This document shows positions 1-10,600 of a DNA stretch of 64,000 bases, in pieces. Each line of letters starts with the position of its first letter. Position 1 is the stretch's first letter. The translations under genes were made by a program, and so were the position numbers. The notes beneath the pieces are model-generated. The model ran no database searches and was not told where the DNA came from. It saw nothing but the letters and a program-made list of their open reading frames with translations. The DNA is from JANQIO01 sp043513815 (GTDB lineage: Bacteria > Pseudomonadota > Gammaproteobacteria > Pseudomonadales > Halieaceae), in contig CP121313.1 in the NCBI GenBank assembly GCA_043513815.1, positions 3,224,001-3,288,000 on the forward strand, read 5' to 3'.

Positions 1-1527
1 GCCATCGGCGCCCGGCGTACCGGCAGTGCTGAAGCTGCCCACGTCCTGCCCGAGGCTGTACTGGCGCACATTCAGCTCCAGGCCGTTATCGAAGTCCGCC
101 GTGCCGGTGGTGAGCGTGGCGGGCTGGTTACTGATGGCGCCGTCGGTGGCCATGACGGCCAGCTTGTAACCCCAGACCTCAGCCTGGAACGGCAGGTCCG
201 GTTCATCGTTGATGGCGCGCGCCATGACGCGCAATTTCTCGCGTACGCCGTCGCTGTCGCCGGTGGCCGCGCTGTCACCCGCGGCATTGATGTACCACGC
301 ATCCGCCGGCGCCGTGGTCTCGAGATTGAAGTCGGCGGTGTTGAGCGCGACATTGGTGGAATTGATGGTGAGCTGGGTGATATCGCTCTGGGCGATGGTG
401 AGGAGATCGTCGGCAACACCGATATCCCCCGCCGTGGACGGGTCGCCGATCGTCACCAGGCTGGCGGTCGGTGCCGGCCGGAAATTGCTCCAGCGGGGCA
501 TTTCGATGCCGCCCTGGTCAACGCCCAGCATCAGTGCGCCGGCGATGTCACTGGCGGCAGCCCGCCGTATGCGAACCGCGGACTCATCCCCGCTGCCTGA
601 GGTGATGGTCAGATAGCGGCCAAACCCGGAAATCGCAGCGCTGCCCAGGGAAACAGACACCGTGGGCGCGGGCGACAGTTCCGCCAATACCGCGTTGATC
701 TTGTCAGCCAGATTCGACTCGATGCCACCGATGGTATTTGGCAGGGCCGGCGCGATGCTCAGGTCCACGGTGCGGTAGGCGCTGCCGTTCACAGAGATAT
801 CAAAACTGGTCTCGCCGCCGCTGAACAGATCGTTGAGCGCAGTCTGCATCGCGCCACCTCCGGTGGTGCCGGCAGGATCTGCCAAAGGATTGCGTAGCGG
901 TCTGCGCGATGCCGAAAACCCGGAGAAACTGTTGCCAAGGGTGTTGAAGAACGACGCGCTATCCGAAGCGCTACCCATGCCCGCCGCCAGGTCCAGATCT
1001 ACCAGGCTTGAACTCTGGCTGACGAAACCCGGTGCAAACCGCGAGGAGGACGGGTTCATACTGAGACCGCTCCAGCTCTCAGTCTGCACGACCCTTCCCG
1101 CTTCCTCGTGGATCACTCGCAGGTTGAAGGTGTCGTCGCTGTTGGTGGTGTTGTAGTCCACCTCCATCCTGACCGTGTTGCCCCACAACCCCGCTGCCTT
1201 GGCTGTGGCCACCAGCACCTGTTGGCCGCTGAGGTCCTCCAGCGTTACTGACGCAGCTGTGGCGCCCGGCGCCAGCCGAACCACGTAGCAGTCGGTTCCG
1301 CCATTGGCGAAGAACAGCCGCACGCTGTCGGCCAGATCACTCTGGGAGTGAGGCTCACCGAAACTTCGCTCGTAATCGGCAAAGCTGAGCAGCCTCACCG
1401 CGCGGTCGATCGGCCCCTTGCTGGCCCGGCCCAGAAACGCCGCGATCGATGTGGATACGCCCGCAATGGTTTTCACACCGCTGGGCACTTCTTGAATATA
1501 AACGCCGGGATAGCTGACCTGTACCAT
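1..1527 (-). CDS. Phage-tail-like / contractile injection system sheath protein (C-terminus beyond left edge)
   Basis: This frame is open from an ATG at 1527 to the window edge, giving 509 residues with no stop; the true C-terminus lies outside. It begins MVQVSYPGVYIQEVPSG and continues with a segment reading VSTSIAAFLGRASKGP, the hallmark N-terminus of contractile tail sheath proteins (T4 gp18/Afp2-like), which polymerise around the inner tube and contract to drive injection. After the N-terminal ~125 residues comes a long Ser/Thr/Ala/Gly-rich stretch with beta-type patterning, an insertion typical of large sheath proteins; the conserved C-terminal sheath domain is not reached. A GAGGAAGT ribosome site precedes the ATG. 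It is the second gene after the small protein at 1581-1823 and is probably transcribed from the sigma-54 promoter at 1857-1873. A phage, a pyocin or an extracellular contractile injection system are all possible; the dedicated regulator favours the last. Confidence 0.88.
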   Translation of the reverse strand, partial: MVQVSYPGVYIQEVPSGVKTIAGVSTSIAAFLGRASKGPIDRAVRLLSFADYERSFGEPHSQSDLADSVRLFFANGGTDCYVVRLAPGATAASVTLEDLSGQQVLVATAKAAGLWGNTVRMEVDYNTTNSDDTFNLRVIHEEAGRVVQTESWSGLSMNPSSSRFAPGFVSQSSSLVDLDLAAGMGSASDSASFFNTLGNSFSGFSASRRPLRNPLADPAGTTGGGAMQTALNDLFSGGETSFDISVNGSAYRTVDLSIAPALPNTIGGIESNLADKINAVLAELSPAPTVSVSLGSAAISGFGRYLTITSGSGDESAVRIRRAAASDIAGALMLGVDQGGIEMPRWSNFRPAPTASLVTIGDPSTAGDIGVADDLLTIAQSDITQLTINSTNVALNTADFNLETTAPADAWYINAAGDSAATGDSDGVREKLRVMARAINDEPDLPFQAEVWGYKLAVMATDGAISNQPATLTTGTADFDNGLELNVRQYSLGQDVGSFSTAGTPGADG

Positions 1528-1580
1528 GGCCTGTACTTCCTCGCTGATGACTGACCAAAAAATCGAACATCACTACGTTT

Positions 1581-1823
1581 TCAGCATGTTCGCCGCATAA
1601 ATAACCTGTCTCCGCCGGGCGTGGACTTCGCTTCCATAAAGCCGCTGCTCACCAGTTGCTCCAGCGCCAGCTCCACTTCAGCATCTGAAATCGAGGCCGA
1701 CTGCTTCCGAACCCACCATTCGGCTATGCCCATTGCGGTGTCTGCGGCCCTTGGATGACGCTCCAGGTAAGCCAGAATATGGCCGGCCGCCTCCTGGACG
1801 GCGTCAGAGGATTCAGGCGCCAT
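1581..1823 (-). CDS. Small winged-helix-like protein at the head of the injection-system operon
   Basis: The product is 80 residues from the ATG at 1823. The fold pattern is helical, with AAGHILAYLERHPRAADT, then IAEWWVRKQ, then a helix ALEQLVSSGFMEAK and a short charged strand pair: the pattern of a winged-helix domain. Similar small proteins sit beside contractile injection clusters in other bacteria, but I cannot name its role. An upstream in-frame ATG exists at 1868, but it lies inside the sigma-54 promoter (1857-1873), whereas the ATG at 1823 has a GGGGAG site upstream and would give a leader of about 20 nt; I therefore chose 1823. It is followed after 53 bp by the sheath gene on the same strand. 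It could be a transcription factor or a structural accessory. Confidence 0.65.
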   Translation of the reverse strand: MAPESSDAVQEAAGHILAYLERHPRAADTAMGIAEWWVRKQSASISDAEVELALEQLVSSGFMEAKSTPGGDRLFMRRTC

Positions 1824-1856
1824 GTGCCACTCCCCGCGGGGCAATAGCTGCATACC

Positions 1857-1873
1857 TGCAACAGGCATACCAA
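1857..1873 (-). promoter_or_regulatory. Sigma-54 (-24/-12) promoter for the injection-system operon
   Basis: Read on the minus strand the sequence is TTGGTATGCCTGTTGCA. The invariant GG (1871-1870) and GC (1859-1858) are separated by exactly 10 bases, and the -12 box TTGCA is perfect against the consensus YTGGCACG-N4-TTGCW. Initiation about 12 bp downstream of the GC would fall near 1846, leaving a short leader to the ATG at 1823. A sigma-54 activator gene starts 565 bp away on the other strand, which supports the call. Confidence 0.72.
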
Positions 1874-2233
1874 CTCATCATCGGCGCGCAGGGCCCTGTT
1901 TATGCGGGTCTCATTCAGGGGTGAATGCAGCCCGGGTCATTTTTCACCCCCGGCACCGGGGGCCCGGGGCGGGAATCCGGGGCTTTGCCGGATGGGCAGA
2001 AAAAGACCCGGGTGGGTTAACGAGCTGCCGTCGAACACCTGAATTCATAAATGTTCATATTTTCAGAGCAAAATCGTCTAACGTTGCCAGGCCAATCAAC
2101 TATGTTAGTACTACAGGGTTTTTACCCCACTGGAAGTTCCGGACTGGCTTCCAGGCCGCGGTTTGTCTGGTGTTTCGCCGCGGCGTTGGCAGGGTAAAAA
2201 GGTCTTAGAAGGTGCAGCGGTAGGGCTTCGCGG

Positions 2234-2266
2234 CTTATATGTAGCTCATATGTAGCTTATGTGTAG
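2234..2266. repeat. Three tandem 11-bp repeats, possible activator site
   Basis: Three adjacent 11-mers read CTTATATGTAG, CTCATATGTAG and CTTATGTGTAG. Their one-helical-turn phasing is what a cooperatively binding regulator would need. They lie about 170 bp upstream of the sigma-54 activator gene and about 360 bp upstream of the sigma-54 promoter, so they could be an enhancer or an autoregulatory site. The rest of the 1874-2437 gap shows only a GC-rich inverted repeat around 1950-1985 and no gene. Confidence 0.4.
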
Positions 2267-2437
2267 CCGATAAAGAGCCGAGCCCCAGAAGGCACCCACA
2301 GCAACCACCCCCAGCGTGCTGGCCTTCCCTGTACTGCAGCGTGTAACACCATGTCGCGCCTGGAGCAGCTTGAGTGCTTCCCAGGCAGTGAGCGGCTTGA
2401 TATGACGCACCAATAGCTCGGATGGGGTGGTAAGACT

Positions 2438-3610
<1,173 letters not shown>

Positions 3611-3939
3611 GGCAGCCATCGAGCAACGCTGCGACAACGATGGACAGTGACCAATCCGTCGCAGCCTTGCACAATCTGGCTCGCACTGGGTTGATCTCCG
3701 TGTAACGCACCGTCGCCAGTAGGAAGCTCTCATCCATGACAAAGGAATGAAAGCGCTCCTGCCACAAGTGGCCCTTCCAATTCTCCCGAAAATTAATACG
3801 CCTTGAGTAATGGCGGTGCACGCAGCGGAATACCTGAGCAAGGCTGTCCTTGTCTTCGGGCACGACTACCAGGTGAACATGATTAGACAGCAGGCGGTAG
3901 GCTCATACCTCAACGCCCGCCGTCGCCTTTGCCTCAGAC

Positions 3940-4716
3940 GGTATCGCCAAGTTAAATTCTAGAAACCGACGGAGATGTAGCCTGCGACTTCAGGCTACAA
4001 CCTCCGCCCAACGTCCAAACGCACTTGCCCTGAGATCGCGGTAATGCTGAGCTCTGACCAGATGTCTACCAATGTTGAATAGATTGTAGATGGCAGCGTG
4101 GATACCCAGAAATCTCTGTGCCTGAGCTGGTGACTTGAACTTCCTCATACCCAGCTCCCTGACTCGAGTCGGCTGATGCGAGAGTTCCGCCCGATTATTG
4201 GCATACTGGTTGGTGTCATGGACAACATTAGGCATCAAGTCTCGGTGGGCAACAACATAGCTACGCAGTTTATCGGTTACGACCTTCCTGGGTTCCCCGC
4301 CATAGTGCTTCAATAGACGCTTGAAAAATCGCTTCGCCGCAGACCCATCCCTACGGGCCTGAAGAAACACGTCGACTACATCACCATCCTGGTCGACAGC
4401 TCGCCACAGATAATGCTGCTTGCCATTGATCTTGAAGAAGACTTCATCGATGTAGAAATGATCTGCATAGCCCTGATGCTTCCGCTTCAATCGCCTGGCA
4501 AATTTAGTACCAAATTTGATACACCAGAGGCGAATGGATTCATGGGTGACAGAAATGCCGCGTTCGGCCAATAGATCTTCGATATCTCGACAGCTTAGAT
4601 TGAATCGGTAGTAAAGCCAGACCTTGTATTTGATGATATCCGGAGGGAATCGATGACGTTTATAAGTATTCATCCTGCGATTCTACCAATTTCTGGCCAG
4701 TTAACTTGGCAATACC
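3940..4716 (-). mobile_element. IS6-family insertion sequence
   Basis: A 777-bp element is bounded by 16-bp inverted repeats, GGTATCGCCAAGTTAA at 3940-3955 and its near-perfect complement at 4701-4716 (one mismatch). It encloses one transposase gene, the right size and content for IS6. The 8 bp outside the two ends (CCTCAGAC and CCTGATCG) do not match, so no target duplication is seen. This suggests recombination or deletion after insertion, which IS6 elements commonly cause. It separates the RAYT remnant from a broken membrane-protein tail. Confidence 0.8.
3990..4673 (-). CDS. IS6-family DDE transposase
   Basis: The product is 227 residues, within the usual 220-240 of the family. The N-terminus carries the helix-turn-helix region with RHRFPPDIIKYKVWLYYRF and LSCRDIEDLLAERGI. 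The catalytic DDE domain shows YIDEVFFKINGK (first Asp), VVTDKLRSY (second Asp) and the region ANNRAELSHQPTRVRE containing the Glu. The reading frame is intact from ATG to stop and lies between matching terminal inverted repeats, so the element may still be active. The transposase promoter would lie near the right-end repeat at 4701-4716. Confidence 0.88.
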   Translation of the reverse strand: MNTYKRHRFPPDIIKYKVWLYYRFNLSCRDIEDLLAERGISVTHESIRLWCIKFGTKFARRLKRKHQGYADHFYIDEVFFKINGKQHYLWRAVDQDGDVVDVFLQARRDGSAAKRFFKRLLKHYGGEPRKVVTDKLRSYVVAHRDLMPNVVHDTNQYANNRAELSHQPTRVRELGMRKFKSPAQAQRFLGIHAAIYNLFNIGRHLVRAQHYRDLRASAFGRWAEVVA

Positions 4717-4717
4717 C

Positions 4718-4828
4718 CTGATCGCCCTGGCTGGCGCCGGCTGGGCATTGGCCAGCAGCGGCGTGCTGATGCTGTGCACCTCCCTTTGGCTATGGAACTG
4801 GCAGGAGCCCACGCCCGCTGGAGTGTGA
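4718..4828 (+). pseudogene. 3' fragment of an unidentified membrane protein
   Basis: Immediately outside the right end of the IS6 element an open frame encodes one strongly hydrophobic segment (LIALAGAGWALASSGV followed by LMLCTSLWLW) and a short polar tail ending at TGA 4826-4828. There is no start codon. It looks like the last transmembrane helix of a gene whose 5' part was removed by the IS, but the family cannot be told. The following 4829-5222 (about 390 bp) holds nothing I can support. Confidence 0.3.
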
Positions 4829-5222
4829 AAACTTCGCAATCGCTTGCATCCGCTATCCGGCGTAGGCACACTGCTGCCGCTGATCATCAGGGCGATAAGC
4901 CCCACCGAATCAGCTCTCCAGAGACAGCCACCAAACCGGCTCCCGTGTGCCGGAAATCGTGGTTTATGTCGCATCCAGTTTGACAAGGACGTCGCCGGGC
5001 CTCCCTCTACGTGGCCTGCATTCCTGTTGCGTTCTCTGGCAGCGGTGGAGCCGGCGAAGGCCCGCATCCGCAGGTGTGACTCAAACCACAAAAAAACCTA
5101 TTGACCACTAATTTTCACCTGAGCATGAAGGACACCAGCAGATTACTCCCGTATTCTCTATTGCACTTCGGGCACTCCGCTCCCTCACCCCAGCCACCAA
5201 AGCGGCAGCCCGCGGGGACTTT

Positions 5223-7637
5223 ATGAAGAAGCTATTGGTATCTGCGTTGGTCTCTTTGCTGTTGAGCGGGTGTATTACCAACCCCCGAGGCCCTGGTTTG
5301 ACGGCCTCACTCTACACCTGGAGCGACCGAGACAACCCTATTGCCACGAGGACCACCTCGAACATTGAGGGTTTCTTCGACCTATTCTATGGTTCGGTGC
5401 TGCTCTCCGACCTCCTCACCCTTCATCCTGACCTTGATACGCGCGACGCGGTGCCCTACCTGCTGGAAATCTGTGATGAGAGTGTGTGCCATTACAGCGT
5501 TTTGTTCCCCTCCTGGTTTGTCTTCCGGAACGGGAATGTAGGTGGTTTTGCCACCATCAACGAGCTGACCACGGCTTTTTACTACTCGGTTATGGACCGT
5601 CCCCAGGGTGAGGTGCTTTACTACCTGGACCAGTACGCTGGCCTCGTCATGGCAGGTGAGGTGCCTGTCTACGAAGACGGCACCATCGGCTACGAAGATA
5701 TAGGTCGGCTCGACTACCACCTCAACCCCGATCAAGCCGACCTCGTAGAAAGCCCCACGCTGATTTCAATTGTCGAAAACTCGATCAACGACGGCCAGAT
5801 CCTGAGCATCGTCGACGTCCTGACCGGCTCCGGTGGCGGTGGCGGTGGCGGTGGCGGATCCGGCGGTGGCGGCTCCGGCAACAACACCGGCGGTGTCACA
5901 CCGACGGCGATCGCCGAGACGATCGAAGAGAACGCGACTCTTAACGGCAGCCTGCCTGCCAACGACCCTGACGGTCTGCCGGCGACGGACGCCTTTGCCG
6001 TGACCACGCCGCCAGATCACGGCGTATTGAGCCTGAACGCAGATTCCGGCGCCTATGCCTATCAGCCTGATACAGACTTCACCGGTGCCGATAGCTTCCG
6101 GGCGACGGTTACGGACGTGCGCGGCTACTCGACGACGGTGACCCTGAGCATAATGGTGACCTCCATTGGTGGCGGCAATGACACCGGCAGCGTGACGCCG
6201 ACAACGCTCTCGGAGACCATCATAGAAGACTCCGAGCTCAACGACAGTCTGCCCTCCAACGATCCCGACGGCCTCCCGGCGTCAGGGGCATTCGCAGTCG
6301 GCACGGGGCCGGTTGATGGCACTTTGAGCCTGGACGCAGATACCGGCGCTTACACCTATACACCCGCGGCAGACTTTAACGGCGCCGACAGCTTTACCGC
6401 CCGGGTCACCGACACTGGCGGCAACGCGACGACGGTGGCAGTCAACGTGACAGTGACGCCGGTCGACGACGGTGGCGTGACGCCGACCTCCCTGAGCGAA
6501 ACCATGGAAGGCAATACGACCCTCAGCGGCACCCTGCCAGCCAATGATCCCGATGGCCTCGCGACAACGGGCGCTTATGCGGTGAGCGCGGACCCGAGCA
6601 ACGGCACATTGAACCTGAACGCCAATACCGGTGCTTTCAGCTACACGCCTGCAGCCGACTACAGCGGCTCAGACAGCTTCTCCGCCGAAGTGACGGACGC
6701 CGACGGCGATACCTCAACCGTGGCCGTGAATGTGACGGTTAGCCCTGCAGATCCCGGCAGCGGCGGCGGTGGCACGGGTGGCGGCGGTGGCGGCAATGAC
6801 ACCGGCGGCGTCACGCCGACAACGCTGTCGGAGACCATCATAGAAGACTCCGAGCTCAACGACAGTCTGCCCTCCAACGATCCCGACGGCCTCCCGGCGT
6901 CAGGGGCATTCGCAGTCGGAACGGGGCCGGGTGAAGGCACTTTGAGCCTGGACGCAGATACCGGCGCCTATACCTATACGCCTGGGGCAGACTTCAACGG
7001 CGCCGACAGCTTTACCGCCCGGGTCACCGACACTGGCGGCAACGCGACGACGGTGGGAGTCAACGTGACAGTGACGCCGGTCGACGACGGTGGCGTGACG
7101 CCGACCTCCCTGAGCGAAACCATGGAAGGCAATACGACCCTCAGCGGCACCCTGCCAGCCAATGATCCCGATGGCCTCGCGACAACGGGCGCTTATGCGG
7201 TGAGCGCGGACCCGAGCAACGGCATATTGAACCTGAACGCCAATACCGGTGCTTTCAGCTACACGCCTGCAGCCGACTACAGCGGCTCAGACAGCTTCTC
7301 CGCTGAAGTGACGGACGCCGACGGCGATACCTCAACCGTGACCGTGAATGTGACGGTTAGCCTTGCAGATCCCGGCAGCGGCGGCACGGGTGGCGGCAGT
7401 TCGGACCTGAGAGATTTCACACTCACGGTATCTGCCAACACAGGTGAACTGACTTGGACAGACGCGAACGCTAGCTCCTACCGAATTCTGATCTGGGACG
7501 CGCCCAATGCCGAGCCCAGGGAGTTCTTCACCACTGAACTGGCGTACACCGTCTCGAACCTTAGCTCCCAGGCTGTCATTGTCATCGAAGCCTATGATGC
7601 GCTGGGCAACAGCGTCTTCAGCCGCAACGATTCTTAG
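5223..7637 (+). CDS. Surface lipoprotein with tandem cadherin/Ig-like repeats
   Basis: The 804-residue protein starts MKKLLVSALVSLLLSGC, a lipoprotein signal with lipobox LLSGC, so Cys17 is the likely lipidated residue. Residues ~18-200 form a domain I do not recognise. A poly-Gly/Ser linker follows, then about five repeats of ~95 residues built on VTPT-[AT]-[IL]-[AS]-ET, NDPDGL, GAYTYTP and ADSFTARVTD, the pattern of bacterial cadherin-like/VCBS repeats common in large marine adhesins. A second Gly-rich linker splits the repeats, and the last ~80 residues resemble a fibronectin-III-like fold. It is followed after 8 bp by the exported heme protein, so the two are probably co-transcribed and act together at the surface. 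The function could be adhesion or anchoring of its partner. Confidence 0.75.
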   Translation: MKKLLVSALVSLLLSGCITNPRGPGLTASLYTWSDRDNPIATRTTSNIEGFFDLFYGSVLLSDLLTLHPDLDTRDAVPYLLEICDESVCHYSVLFPSWFVFRNGNVGGFATINELTTAFYYSVMDRPQGEVLYYLDQYAGLVMAGEVPVYEDGTIGYEDIGRLDYHLNPDQADLVESPTLISIVENSINDGQILSIVDVLTGSGGGGGGGGGSGGGGSGNNTGGVTPTAIAETIEENATLNGSLPANDPDGLPATDAFAVTTPPDHGVLSLNADSGAYAYQPDTDFTGADSFRATVTDVRGYSTTVTLSIMVTSIGGGNDTGSVTPTTLSETIIEDSELNDSLPSNDPDGLPASGAFAVGTGPVDGTLSLDADTGAYTYTPAADFNGADSFTARVTDTGGNATTVAVNVTVTPVDDGGVTPTSLSETMEGNTTLSGTLPANDPDGLATTGAYAVSADPSNGTLNLNANTGAFSYTPAADYSGSDSFSAEVTDADGDTSTVAVNVTVSPADPGSGGGGTGGGGGGNDTGGVTPTTLSETIIEDSELNDSLPSNDPDGLPASGAFAVGTGPGEGTLSLDADTGAYTYTPGADFNGADSFTARVTDTGGNATTVGVNVTVTPVDDGGVTPTSLSETMEGNTTLSGTLPANDPDGLATTGAYAVSADPSNGILNLNANTGAFSYTPAADYSGSDSFSAEVTDADGDTSTVTVNVTVSLADPGSGGTGGGSSDLRDFTLTVSANTGELTWTDANASSYRILIWDAPNAEPREFFTTELAYTVSNLSSQAVIVIEAYDALGNSVFSRNDS
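6168..7386 (+). repeat. Direct duplication of a ~600-bp coding block (618-bp period)
   Basis: Two near-identical blocks, about 6168-6770 and 6786-7386, each encode a pair of cadherin-like repeats in the lipoprotein gene. The period is 618 bp (206 codons), so the frame is kept. Only scattered differences are visible (for example GGCACATTG versus GGCATATTG), which indicates a recent duplication or gene conversion and a site prone to repeat-number change. Confidence 0.85.
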
Positions 7638-7645
7638 GTGATCAT

Positions 7646-10600
7646 ATGAATCTGAGCAAATACACTATTTTCGTGACTTCGCTCCTGGTTGCGGCAGTCG
7701 CTCGTAGCGCCGACTACCCTCCCAACATTGACTACGGGAACGAGGGTGATTTCATTGTGAAACGTGGCGTGGAGTTTGGGCGCACTGCAATCCTCGCCCC
7801 GATTGGGCCTGTTCTGATCAATTTCTCAGAAGGCCCTGGCAGTAGCGGCGTTGCCATCGATCGCATCCGCAACGAGGATACTGCCTGGGACCTCAGCGAT
7901 CTCACCAACCCAACCCTGATTCGATCACTGACCTGTCCGAGCTGCTTTCCTGCGCAACCCATCAACGCCCACGCAACCGTATATCGCTTTGACCGGGATG
8001 ATCAAGAAGCCTTCATGGCGTTCGGTGGCAATAACTATTTACAGTACGACCCCTCCGGAGCCACATCTAGCGACCAGCTTTCTCGTATCGATCGAAACCT
8101 TTACCCCGAGCATGGCGGAGTCCTTTTTTACTCTCATATGACGTCGCCTCACTATATGAGGAACTACTGGGAGTATGATTTCAATCCATCTGGACTTTAC
8201 GCGATCAGGGACACCGGCAACCCTCTGAACGACACCTCCGGCACGGGCTGGTTAAGCGATCGCGAAAATGTCTCCTGGCTGGGGACACCCATTGCTGCCT
8301 GGGACCACCTCGGCCTAACAGGCGTGACAGGATTTTCCGCTTCACTGGGCGAGCTTTTGATTGTCGCTTCTGATCAGCAGCAGGCGGGAATAGCCATTTA
8401 CGATACCTCGGGTTACCGCCAGGGACAGGTGCCTGAGCTGCTGAGCATCTACAACCCGGTACTCACCGAACCCGCTGGACGATGGGGGCTCCCAAGCGGG
8501 CATGAGGTCGGTATCGGTGGCTACTGGCCAGAGCCCTATGGTGCCAACAAGATGGTCTGGTCAACTCGTTGGAGAACTGGTGTCTACCCTGAACGTTCAC
8601 ACCCTGCCATGTATGTCGTAGATTTCACAGACCCCAGAAATCCAAGACTGAGCTGCGAGCTTTACTTCAACCAGGATCAGGACGATGCGTTCAATTCGGC
8701 CGATGGGGACGCGTCCAGCGACCCCAATTACGTCAACTTTCAGGACAACTATGCCTACGTAGACCATTTCAGAGTGGATATAGAGGCCTGTGAAGCGGCC
8801 TACGCTGGTGATGGCGTCATCTCTGAGAGCGAATTTTCATCGATTGTCTATAAGTTCAACGATATCGAAAACCAATGCGATACCAGCCAGTACTTCAGGC
8901 CTTTAGGCCAGGTTGGCGTTTTCGGCGGATATGATTTCTGGGAAACGCCCGACGTCAATGAACAGGGCATGTGCTTCTTTGTGACCCAGGACGAACCGGA
9001 CACCAACCCTCCCTACGTGGCCGGACACAGACCACTCGATGGCCAGACCAACTACCCGCGTGATGGGTTCATACACATTCACGTCCCGGAAACGCTCCGC
9101 TCCGAGACGGTTGTCAACGCGATTACCCTGACCGATCTCAATACCGGCGCTTCCGTGGCCTACCGGCACCAGCTGTCGCACACCGGTACGATTGCCGTAT
9201 GGCCAAGTCAGGAACTGGCTGCCAATACGACCTACCAGGTTAGCGTTGCCGGCATTCGTGATTTCATGGGCAATACGATGACCCCTTACTCCTTCAGCTT
9301 CTCAACTGGGGATAATGTTGTCCCTGGGCCGGAGCCAGAGCCCGAGCCTACACCACCCCCTGCGCCGGCACCTGGACCTGCGCCAAGCTTTACCGGAACA
9401 GCCTTTTACCCCGAGACGTCATCGCCATTAGCTTGCGAACCTGAGGTAGAAGACGGCTCGGTATGGGTCGTCAACCCTGACAACAACAGCATCGCGATTG
9501 TTGATAGAGGGACCGATAACGCCACCTTTGATCTCTCACTCGCTCTGGACCGGGAGATTAAGCTGGGTTACGAGGAGCCAACCTCGGTCACCAAGATCAG
9601 AGGTCTTTTCGCAGTCACCTACAGAAAGGATGACAAGGTTGTCTTCTTTGACCAAAGCGGATCCCCGTTGCGCGCGCTGGACACCGGGCATGGCAGCCAG
9701 CCTATCGCGTCGGTTACCGATGGTGAGTTCCTCTACGTCGCCCTATACGGCAGCGGGGAGATCGTCAAAATTGACCCGGCCAACTGGGATGTTTCTTCCA
9801 GGCTATCCGTTGGGCCCTATCCACGTGCGATGGCTTTGCATGAAGGGAGATTGCTGGTGACCCGCTTTATCTCGCCTGAGAATCACGGTGAAGTCTACGA
9901 TATTGATACCAGTGGCAATATGAGCCTCGACGATACGATCATCGTCAATAAGGTCACGGTTCCGGACGATATTGACCACGGATCCGGGGTTCCCAACTAC
10001 TTAAGCAGTATCGTCATCGACCAAAACGGGTTCCTCGCTTATGTCACTGCGATCAAAGCCAATACCGATCGCGGGCTGCAGCGCAGCGGCGTGGCACTGG
10101 ACGACGACAATACCGTGCGCCCGATGATCGCCACCATCGACCTGGTTGCGGGACAGGACTTGAACGCAAATCCGGATACCCGTGAAGGTACAAGTGACCT
10201 GGACAATGGTGCCGATCCATCATCGGTGACCTTCCTGGCTGATCCTACCATCCGGGTACACACCATGCGTGGCAACAACCTCATCGTGGCGAACAACCTG
10301 GAACAAAACCGCACCGCTCAGTTCAATACTGGAATGGCCCCCACGGGGAGTTGCTCTACCCTGCGCACCCTCTATGTGAAGAACTTTAGTGAAAGAAGCA
10401 TCACTGCAATCGATGTCGCAGGCTACATGCATGACGGCACCCTGAACCCCGCAAGCCAATCGATCTCCACAGTGACGGATGAATTCCTGTCGGCAGATGA
10501 ATTGAACGGCCTGCAACAGTTCTACCACTCACGCATGCCTGAGATGGGCCTGGAAGGCTACATATCCTGCGCATCCTGTCATACCGACGGAGGTCACGAT

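Noticed and set aside
4660..5091. 143-codon minus-strand frame right of the IS6 element
   Set aside because: No start site or domain; it runs across the IS end and a different remnant on the plus strand.
5829..5880. GGC/GGT-rich run as a microsatellite of its own
   Set aside because: It encodes the Gly-Ser linker of the lipoprotein and needs no other explanation.
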